Below the pieces are notes generated by a model that saw only the letters and a program-made list of their open reading frames with translations, was not told the origin of the DNA and did no database searches. Position numbers and translations under genes: made by a program. DNA of 5,589 bases from Desulfurococcaceae archaeon (GTDB lineage: Archaea > Thermoproteota > Thermoprotei_A > Sulfolobales > Desulfurococcaceae): assembly GCA_020833085.1 (NCBI GenBank), contig JAJHQY010000037.1, positions 1-5,589 on the forward strand. Reading direction: 5' to 3'. Every line of letters begins with the position of its first letter. Positions within the stretch are counted from its first letter, which is position 1. Below are positions 1 through 5,481 of the stretch, one piece after another.

Positions 1-437
1 ATAGGAAGGGGCTACTTCAAGGCACTATAGTGTTCTGGTATGGTGATATACTAGCTACAATAAACGTGAGAGACCTATTAGAGTATCACTTTAAGAACAA
101 GGCGGATATAACGCTCGTATTAGCAGATAAATATGTGGTTCCAGTTGGTGTTGCTAAATTAGATAGCGAGAATAGAATTATCGATTTTGCCGAGAAGCCT
201 CTAATACCACTGTACGTTACAATAGGCGTGGGGGTCCTTAACACAGCTATCTTCGAGGAGAATATTGAGAAAGAGCTAGGTAGAGACTTCGACTTCATGG
301 GAGATTTCATTCCGTGGAGTATTAAGAAAGGCTATCGCGTATACGGCTACTTATATAGTGGTATGTGGCTTGATGTAGGGAGCCTTGAGAGGTATAAAAA
401 AGTGAATATGAGAGATATAGAGGTCTTTGAGGAGTAG
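1..437 (+). CDS. Sugar-phosphate nucleotidyltransferase (NTP_transferase family), 5'-truncated
   Basis: Enzymes of this family join a nucleoside triphosphate to a sugar 1-phosphate, giving a nucleotide sugar and pyrophosphate in the cytosol. The reading frame is open from base 3 to the TAG at 435-437. The N-terminal part, with the family's Gly-rich nucleotide-binding loop, lies upstream, so the GTG at 30 is internal and not a start. Visible family marks, in order, are a beta strand ending in YGD (metal-binding Asp at 45-47), a PVGVAKLD stretch, FAEKP (about 186-200), GVGVLN, an IPWSIKKG helix, and GMWLDVGSLERY near the C-terminus, whose Asp at 372-374 matches the second metal ligand. The protein stops about 20 residues later, so it is a bare catalytic domain without the left-handed beta-helix (hexapeptide) domain seen in bifunctional relatives. 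Mannose-1-phosphate guanylyltransferase and glucose-1-phosphate thymidylyltransferase-like roles both fit; the sugar and base cannot be told from this part. It converges on upp with an 11-bp gap. Confidence 0.87.
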   Translation, partial: RKGLLQGTIVFWYGDILATINVRDLLEYHFKNKADITLVLADKYVVPVGVAKLDSENRIIDFAEKPLIPLYVTIGVGVLNTAIFEENIEKELGRDFDFMGDFIPWSIKKGYRVYGYLYSGMWLDVGSLERYKKVNMRDIEVFEE

Positions 438-448
438 TTTTCAATTAG

Positions 449-1114
449 CTAGGAGCCAAAAGCGCGGTCACCAGCATCTCCTAGTCCAGGCACGATGTAG
501 CCTTTACTATTTACTTCCGGGTCTACGGCTACAGTGTACATTTTCAGGTCTATACTCAGCTCTTCGCAGACACCTTTAAGTCTATTAATAGCTAGTGGTG
601 TCGTTATAATTGACGCTACGTAGTACCTCTTAGCCTTACCCCGCTTAATTAATTCGCGCAGGACACTAGTTAGTGTTGATCCCGTGGCGACCATCACATC
701 ACTAATAATGATAATGTTGTCACTAGTTATCTGCGGCGTCTTAATATAGGAGATTTCAACTTCAAACTCCCAATTACGCATGCCCTTCTCCTCTACCCTC
801 CTCGCGGCTACAACGCCCTGTTTTGCGAGGTAAAAGATCTTGATGAGCCCCTCTGTGAGCGGCCACGCCGCCCTGAGAACAGTAATAATGATTACATTTT
901 CTAGATCTTTAATCTTGACACCTCTCGTTCTGACACCTAGAGGTGTTTCTATCTCTATAGGCTCTGTTTCGAAGTCCTCAATTATCTCGAGTCCTATTAT
1001 TCTCCCGAGTCTTACAAGGCCTTTTCTAAAGTCGATTTGTGATGTGTTCTTATTTCTCAGCATTGTTAAGATGCTTTGAGAGTACTTTCTATTAATAACT
1101 CTCAACTCGAACAA
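449..1114 (-). CDS. upp: Uracil phosphoribosyltransferase
   Basis: This pyrimidine salvage enzyme makes UMP and pyrophosphate from uracil and PRPP. The 221-residue protein is near the usual length of about 210-220 and looks complete. Signatures: FRKGLVRLGR (29-38) near the N-terminus, the loop RAAWPLTEG (81-89), the PRPP-binding loop SDVMVATGST (138-147), and the uracil-binding C-terminus YIVPGLGDAGDRAFG (206-220). The RAA and GDAGDRAFG wording recalls the Sulfolobus enzyme, which is known to be regulated by GTP and CTP; the same control here is inference. The start is TTG. An in-frame TAA lies 10 codons upstream with no ATG or GTG between, and the first in-frame ATG is residue 18, inside the conserved helix. 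A second TTG at 1105 would shorten the protein by three residues. The ATG at 1125 is out of frame. The gene is divergent from reverse gyrase and convergent with the nucleotidyltransferase, so it is probably monocistronic. Confidence 0.97.
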   Translation of the reverse strand: MFELRVINRKYSQSILTMLRNKNTSQIDFRKGLVRLGRIIGLEIIEDFETEPIEIETPLGVRTRGVKIKDLENVIIITVLRAAWPLTEGLIKIFYLAKQGVVAARRVEEKGMRNWEFEVEISYIKTPQITSDNIIIISDVMVATGSTLTSVLRELIKRGKAKRYYVASIITTPLAINRLKGVCEELSIDLKMYTVAVDPEVNSKGYIVPGLGDAGDRAFGS

Positions 1115-1137
1115 TAGAGCCCCATGTGGACTATTAC

Positions 1138-1153
1138 TATTTTACACTTTTAA
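1138..1153 (-). promoter_or_regulatory. Putative archaeal promoter of upp (BRE/TATA)
   Basis: Read on the minus strand, TTAAAA (1153-1148) is followed by GTG and TAAAATA (1144-1138). Taken as a BRE-like A-run plus a TATA box, this places transcription start about 30 bases downstream of the box's 5' edge, near 1115. That is almost exactly at the TTG start codon, so a leaderless upp mRNA is predicted, as is common in crenarchaea. No clear Shine-Dalgarno sequence precedes the TTG, which agrees. The spacing rule is established for archaeal promoters; applying it here is inference. Confidence 0.5.
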
Positions 1154-1281
1154 CAGCTTAGTCTCCGTGTAGCAGCTAGACTACGCATTAGAGAGATCTA
1201 CTCAGCCCGGAGCACACGAGGCGATCTGCGGAGCGCTCATTGATACTTCAAGTGCGAAGGATAGTTGGCTACTCAAAGTAG

Positions 1282-1303
1282 GAACACAATTTGTTCTCCG
1301 GAG
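1282..1303. repeat. Inverted repeat GAACA-N5-TGTTC abutting palindrome CTCCGGAG
   Basis: GAACA (1282-1286) and TGTTC (1292-1296) form a perfect 5-bp inverted repeat around the 5-bp spacer CAATT. The next bases make the 8-bp palindrome CTCCGGAG (1296-1303), which shares one base with it. The pair ends 13 bp before the reverse gyrase TATA box, where crenarchaeal activators often bind. It could be an operator for a dimeric helix-turn-helix regulator. The repeats are short and could be chance. Confidence 0.35.
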
Positions 1304-1311
1304 TAACCCCT

Positions 1312-1324
1312 AAAGATTTAAAAG
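1312..1324 (+). promoter_or_regulatory. Putative archaeal promoter of reverse gyrase (BRE/TATA)
   Basis: The bases AAAGATTTAAAAG match the crenarchaeal pattern AAA-N2-TTTAAA: a BRE-like AAA at 1312-1314 and the TATA box TTTAAAAG at 1317-1324. Counting about 30 bases from the 5' edge of the TATA box gives transcription start near 1347. That lies after the TTG at 1340 but 14 bases before the GTG at 1361, so the promoter bears on the choice of start codon. A shifted reading with TAAAGATT as the box would give a start near 1340 and a leaderless TTG. Confidence 0.6.
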
Positions 1325-1339
1325 CCTATGTAACCGAGA

Positions 1340-4300
1340 TTGATAAGCGGGTTAACTGCGGTGAGTGAGCTAGCTAAAGAGGCCACGTATAGATTACGAG
1401 GACTCTACAGGCATGCGTGTCCAAATTGTGGTGGAACTATAAGTGACCTTAGATTAATCTTTAAAGCTCCTTGTGAAGAGTGCTTACCAGATCACTTATT
1501 TCGAGATATTACAGCTAAAGCGTTGAATGCTAGTAGAGTTGAGAGATTAAAACTCTATGCTCAGCACGTAAAGAGGCTTCAGAAGTTAGCTGAGCTTGTG
1601 AGAGAAGAGGAGGAGTTAAAAGAGTTTGAAGAGTTCTTTAAGCGTGCAACAGGCTTTTCACTGTGGAGCGCGCAGAAATCGTGGGCGAGGAGGCTACTTA
1701 GAGGAGAGTCCTTTAGCATAATTGCCCCGACAGGTATGGGTAAAACAGTGTTTTCACTAGTAGCGGCTCTCTACATGGTAACGCGTAGTAGTAAGAACAC
1801 GCGTAGTGAAGAGAAGAGTAGTGGTGTGAAAGTCTACTTGGCGTTTCCCACAACACCACTACTATTACAGTCGTGGAGAAAGCTCGTTGACTTTGCCAAG
1901 AATATTGGTCGTGAAGTGTGTAGTGAAGAGAACTGGAATAGCGGGCACTGCTTAAAAGTAGCATATATTCACGGAAAGATGAGTAAGAAGACTAAAGAGT
2001 TCATGATGAGCAAAATAAGATCCAAAGACTTCGAAATACTCCTCACTACTAGTGCTTTTATGCACAGGCACCACCAGGACGTGCCAAAAGGAGAATTCAC
2101 GCTAATAATAATGGATGACGTAGACTCAGTTCTTAAGAGTAGCTCGGCGGCTAGAAGACTACTCGAAATTATAGGGCTAAGTGAACAGGACATTAGTCAC
2201 GGATTAGATTTAATTAAACTCAAAGCTAGAATAGCCTCGCTACCAGCTAGTGAAGTGGAAAAACTCAGAGCTAAACTTAGTGAACTAGAGGAAAAAATCA
2301 ACAAGGCGAGAGAAAAAATAAAGACTATTCTAATAGTTAACAGCGCTACGGGCAGGCCTCGCGGAATATACCCTAAGCTCTTTAGAGTCTTCTTAGGCTT
2401 CGAGGCGGGCTCTAAGCCAGAAGCTATTAGAAATATTGTTGATACGTACGTAATACCTGAGCCCGGGCATAGCGTTGAAGACGTCGTCGTGGAGCTCGCT
2501 CTAAAGCTGAGAGATGGGTTCTTAGTCTTCGTGCCAGTGGATAAGGGAGTTGAGTACGCGGAGTATCTAGCTGCGAGACTGAGAGAAGCCGGGTTAAAGG
2601 CTGAGGCTTTTCATGCCAGAAAATCGACCGAGTTAATAGACGCGTTTGCGCGAGGAGAGTGTGACTGCTTAGTTGGAGTCGCGACATACTATGGTACAAT
2701 GGTTAGAGGTATTGACCTACCCACCCGTGTTAAGTACGTAATATTTGCTGGTGTTCCTAGACACAAATTTAGCTCTAGAATTGAGACTACGTCGCCACTA
2801 GACATCCTGAGAATGCTAACTGTTATCCGCGATGTCGTCGAAGAGGCTGAGAGGGAGGAGATAGATCTGCTCATAGGTAGGCTCTCTAGGAGATTGAGAT
2901 TAATGTCTCAAGGAGCACTCATGAAGCTGCGAGAAGAGTTCTCCAGAGCTATTTCAGCAGGTCAGTACGACGAGGCTAATGTACTCTTGAGAGACCTTAT
3001 TAGAGCAGCAGAAATTTTACGTAAAAAACTAGCCGAGAAGGAGATATGGGATAAATTGAGTAAAATAGGCGAGATATCTATTGTCAAGGAGGGTGAGAGC
3101 ACATACATACTCATTCCAGACGTGGCGACGTACATACAAGCTAGTGGTAGATGTTCGCGCCTATACCCCGGAGGGATCACGAAAGGTCTTTCTATACTAG
3201 TTGTAGACGACGTGAGGTTACTACGAGGACTTAGTTCACGTATGAGGTGGATTTTCGAAGACTTCAAAATCTACGAGTTGAAAGAAATAGACCTAGATGG
3301 CCTCATCGAAGAGATCTCAAGGGAGAGAGTACGAGTAGCCGAGATATTATCTGGAAAAGTCGCCCCCGAAACAGCACTAGATCTAGTCAAAACAGTACTC
3401 TTTGTTGTAGAGTCGCCCAACAAAGCCCGCACAATAGCTAACTTCTTTGGAAAGCCCAGTGTTAGAGTATTTGGTGATATAAAAGCCTATGAAGTAACTG
3501 TCGGCAAGTACATAGTTACAATTATTGCAACTGGAGGTCACGTTTACGACCTAATAGTTGATGAGAAACCGAGTGAAGCCGAGAACGTATATCACTTATA
3601 TGGCATTATAAGGAGTCCTGATGGACGCTACATTCCAATATACACTGACATAAAGAAGTGCATCAACGGACACCAATTTACAGATGAAATTAACGAGTCA
3701 GGTGTGTGCCCCAAGTGTGGAGTTAAAGTTGAAATCTCGCGTAAACTTAGAGTTATAGAAGTGCTGCGTAGATTGGCTAGTGAGGCGGACGTAGTACTCA
3801 TAGGCACGGACCCCGACGCGGAGGGTGAGAAAATTGGTTGGGATATTAGAGTCCTCTTAGAGCCCTACGCCGAGAAGATATACAGAGTAGAGTTCCACGA
3901 GGTTACTAGAAGGGCCATTCTCAGCGCTCTTAGTAAGCCAGGCGATTTTGACTTTAGGCGTGTAGAAGCGCAAATTGTTAGGCGTGTGGAAGACAGGTGG
4001 CTTGGATTCGCGCTGTCTGAAATAGTGCAGAAACTAGTATGGCCTGCTTACTGTGCTTACTATCTACTGATCCGTGGAAAGAAGAGTATTGAGGAGTGTT
4101 GTAGGCCTAATCGCAATCTCAGTGCTGGTAGAGTGCAGACGCCTGTTTTAGGCTTTATTGTAAGTGAGTTTGAGAGGAGTAGAGATGTCAGAAACTCTAA
4201 GTACATAATACGTATTGATCTCGGTAGCGCGGGTGAAATTGAAGACCTCGTTTTAAGCTACGAGGAGGCTAGAGAAGCGGGCATAATTGACGAGACTGGC

Positions 4301-5437
4301 AAGATAAGACGCGATCTAATCGAGGTCGAGGTCGAAGTCTTAGGCGAGGGTGTAAAGGAGATTCAGCCTCCTCCCCCGTTTACGACAGATATGCTTTTAG
4401 AGGAGGCGTCGCGCAGACTAGGATTCTCGACTAGTAAGACAATGGACTTAGCACAAGACCTCTTCGAATGGGGTTTAATAACGTACCACAGAACAGATAG
4501 TACTAGAGTCAGTGAAGTGGGAATTGAGGTAGCTAGGCAGTATCTTGAGTACAGGTACGGTGAGAACTATAAATTGCTCTTTAGACCAAGAACGTGGGGG
4601 GCTGGCGGGGCTCACGAGGCTATTAGACCCACGAGGCCTATTGAGCCGGACAGGCTAAGTGAGCTTATAAGAGAAGGCGCCATTGTAGTGCCTGGTAGAT
4701 TCACGAGAGATCACGAAAGGCTCTACGAGTTAATATTTAGGAGATTTATTGCTAGTCAAATGATCCCGGCTAAAGTGCTCGCGCAGAAACTGAGAATTAA
4801 AATTAACAACTTCACGCGCGAAGTAGAAATACTCTGTGAGCCCATTGAAAAGGGGTATTTAGAGTACTACATGAACATAGAGCTGAAGAAGAGAATTGGG
4901 GCTCCCCATGGAGGCAAAGTACTCGGCTATGTTGATATTGACAAGTCGAGGCGCGTACAGTACCCCCTACCGAGATTTCACGATGTAGTTAGGTGGATGA
5001 AGGAAAATGGAATAGGTAGGCCGAGTACTTACGCCAAGATAATTGATACTCTAATAGATAGAAACTACGTAGAGGTAACTGGTAGGAGTCAGGCCCTACT
5101 CGTAACAGAGAGAGGTAAATTCATCTTCGAGTTCTTAAAGAGAGCTTTCGAAGACAAAGTTAGTGTAAGTGTTACGCGAGAACTTGAAGAGGCTATGAAT
5201 AGTATTGAGGAGGGTAAAGCCGACTACCAGGAGATTCTAAGTAAAATACACAAAGACATAGAGTATATTCAGAGCGAAAAAGTCAGGCAAAATATAATCA
5301 ACATTATTATTGAAATGCTAAGTGAAAAGTACACTAAGCTATCTAGTAGAAAGCGCGGCTTGGAAATACTAGATCGAGACGAGCTTATTAATAATATTAA
5401 GCAGTGCATTATTAGAAATTCAGAGCTGGTTTTCTAG
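1340..5437 (+). CDS. rgy: Reverse gyrase (SF2 helicase-topoisomerase IA fusion)
   Basis: This enzyme uses ATP to put positive supercoils into DNA and is the hallmark topoisomerase of hyperthermophiles. Numbering is from the TTG at 1340. Zinc finger 1 is CPNC...CEEC (27-30, 45-48). Helicase-like half: Gln of the Q motif (112), Walker A APTGMGKT (129-136), DDVD (259-262), SAT (335-337), YYGTMVRGIDLP (450-461) and QASGRCSR (600-607). The helical stretch at about 485-575 is the likely latch. Topoisomerase half: Toprim Glu691 in VVESPNKA, a second zinc finger (774-793), DPDAEGE (824-830), RRVEDRWLGF (881-890), LSAGRVQTPV (927-936), catalytic Tyr1049 in GLITYHRTDS, HEAIRPT (1092-1098) and GIGRPSTYA (1224-1232). 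All catalytic residues are present. At 1365 residues it is long for the family (usually about 1100-1250), with inserts near 148-162 and 901-925 and an apparent tail after about 1310. No in-frame ATG precedes Walker A. The longest reading frame is given; promoter spacing favours GTG at 1361, which keeps zinc finger 1. TAA at 1331 bounds the frame. Crenarchaea often carry two paralogues; which one this is cannot be told. Confidence 0.98.
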   Translation: MISGLTAVSELAKEATYRLRGLYRHACPNCGGTISDLRLIFKAPCEECLPDHLFRDITAKALNASRVERLKLYAQHVKRLQKLAELVREEEELKEFEEFFKRATGFSLWSAQKSWARRLLRGESFSIIAPTGMGKTVFSLVAALYMVTRSSKNTRSEEKSSGVKVYLAFPTTPLLLQSWRKLVDFAKNIGREVCSEENWNSGHCLKVAYIHGKMSKKTKEFMMSKIRSKDFEILLTTSAFMHRHHQDVPKGEFTLIIMDDVDSVLKSSSAARRLLEIIGLSEQDISHGLDLIKLKARIASLPASEVEKLRAKLSELEEKINKAREKIKTILIVNSATGRPRGIYPKLFRVFLGFEAGSKPEAIRNIVDTYVIPEPGHSVEDVVVELALKLRDGFLVFVPVDKGVEYAEYLAARLREAGLKAEAFHARKSTELIDAFARGECDCLVGVATYYGTMVRGIDLPTRVKYVIFAGVPRHKFSSRIETTSPLDILRMLTVIRDVVEEAEREEIDLLIGRLSRRLRLMSQGALMKLREEFSRAISAGQYDEANVLLRDLIRAAEILRKKLAEKEIWDKLSKIGEISIVKEGESTYILIPDVATYIQASGRCSRLYPGGITKGLSILVVDDVRLLRGLSSRMRWIFEDFKIYELKEIDLDGLIEEISRERVRVAEILSGKVAPETALDLVKTVLFVVESPNKARTIANFFGKPSVRVFGDIKAYEVTVGKYIVTIIATGGHVYDLIVDEKPSEAENVYHLYGIIRSPDGRYIPIYTDIKKCINGHQFTDEINESGVCPKCGVKVEISRKLRVIEVLRRLASEADVVLIGTDPDAEGEKIGWDIRVLLEPYAEKIYRVEFHEVTRRAILSALSKPGDFDFRRVEAQIVRRVEDRWLGFALSEIVQKLVWPAYCAYYLLIRGKKSIEECCRPNRNLSAGRVQTPVLGFIVSEFERSRDVRNSKYIIRIDLGSAGEIEDLVLSYEEAREAGIIDETGKIRRDLIEVEVEVLGEGVKEIQPPPPFTTDMLLEEASRRLGFSTSKTMDLAQDLFEWGLITYHRTDSTRVSEVGIEVARQYLEYRYGENYKLLFRPRTWGAGGAHEAIRPTRPIEPDRLSELIREGAIVVPGRFTRDHERLYELIFRRFIASQMIPAKVLAQKLRIKINNFTREVEILCEPIEKGYLEYYMNIELKKRIGAPHGGKVLGYVDIDKSRRVQYPLPRFHDVVRWMKENGIGRPSTYAKIIDTLIDRNYVEVTGRSQALLVTERGKFIFEFLKRAFEDKVSVSVTRELEEAMNSIEEGKADYQEILSKIHKDIEYIQSEKVRQNIINIIIEMLSEKYTKLSSRKRGLEILDRDELINNIKQCIIRNSELVF
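1781..1807 (+). repeat. In-frame 9-bp direct repeat in reverse gyrase (ACGCGTAGT twice)
   Basis: ACGCGTAGT occurs at 1781-1789 and again at 1799-1807, an in-frame spacing of 18 bp (six codons). It encodes two Thr-Arg-Ser units in a Ser/Lys/Arg/Glu-rich stretch (residues 148-162) between the Walker A helix and the next beta strand (VKVYLAFP). The composition suggests a flexible surface loop that may have grown by short duplication. Confidence 0.5.
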
Positions 5438-5461
5438 AATCTAAAATCTTCTCAAAGTTGC

Positions 5462-5481
5462 GGGGGTAGAGGGGGGTAGTG
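5462..5481 (+). repeat. G-rich 10-bp tandem repeat just before a GTG start
   Basis: GGGGGTAGAG (5462-5471) is followed at once by GGGGGTAGTG (5472-5481), two head-to-tail units that differ at one base. The second unit ends directly before the GTG at 5482. GAGGGG at 5469-5474 spans the junction and could act as a Shine-Dalgarno sequence, with 7 bases to the GTG. The first copy's TAG (5467-5469) is the in-frame stop that bounds the downstream reading frame. A strict three-tetrad G-quadruplex is not possible with only two long G-runs. Confidence 0.6.

Larger units (their letters stand above)
1115..1339. other. Divergent intergenic region between upp and reverse gyrase
   Basis: This 225-bp stretch has no convincing gene. 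It holds outward-facing promoters at each end, a GC-rich patch at 1200-1241 (27 of 42 bases G or C by hand count), and three copies of CGGAG at 1208, 1229 and 1299. The first two lie 21 bp apart and extend to CGGAGC. GAGCGCTC (1231-1238) and CTCCGGAG (1296-1303) are perfect 8-bp palindromes. TAGTC (1159-1163) can pair with GACTA (1179-1183). No tRNA, C/D-box pair or other known RNA pattern was recognised on either strand. Confidence 0.7.

Noticed and set aside
30..32. GTG as the start of the first gene
   Set aside because: The frame is open to the window edge, this GTG sits in the middle of the beta strand leading to the metal-binding Asp, and the nucleotide-binding loop must lie upstream.
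438..448. Possible terminator in the 11-bp convergent gap (TTTT)
   Set aside because: A run of four T is too weak, and no T-run or hairpin is seen in the opposite direction for upp.
840..876. TGATGA followed by CTGA, resembling C and D boxes of an archaeal sRNA
   Set aside because: The boxes lie inside the upp coding region, and no matching D' and C' boxes with proper guide spacing are present.
840..1079. 79-codon open frame on the plus strand, opposite upp
   Set aside because: It lies wholly antisense to the well-supported upp and has a Ser/Ile/Leu-rich composition typical of a shadow frame, with no recognisable motif.
1202..1240. 12-codon ATG frame on the minus strand in the intergenic region
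   Set aside because: It is too short to separate from chance, has no clear ribosome site, and lies upstream of the predicted upp transcription start, so it would not be on that mRNA.
1713..3267. Several open frames of 60-100 codons on the minus strand opposite reverse gyrase
   Set aside because: All lie inside an intact conserved gene, have skewed low-information composition, and show no domain or start signal.
1340..5437. Intein or frameshift as the cause of the long reverse gyrase
   Set aside because: The frame is unbroken, no splice-junction or homing endonuclease motifs are seen, and the extra length is spread over small inserts and the C-terminus.
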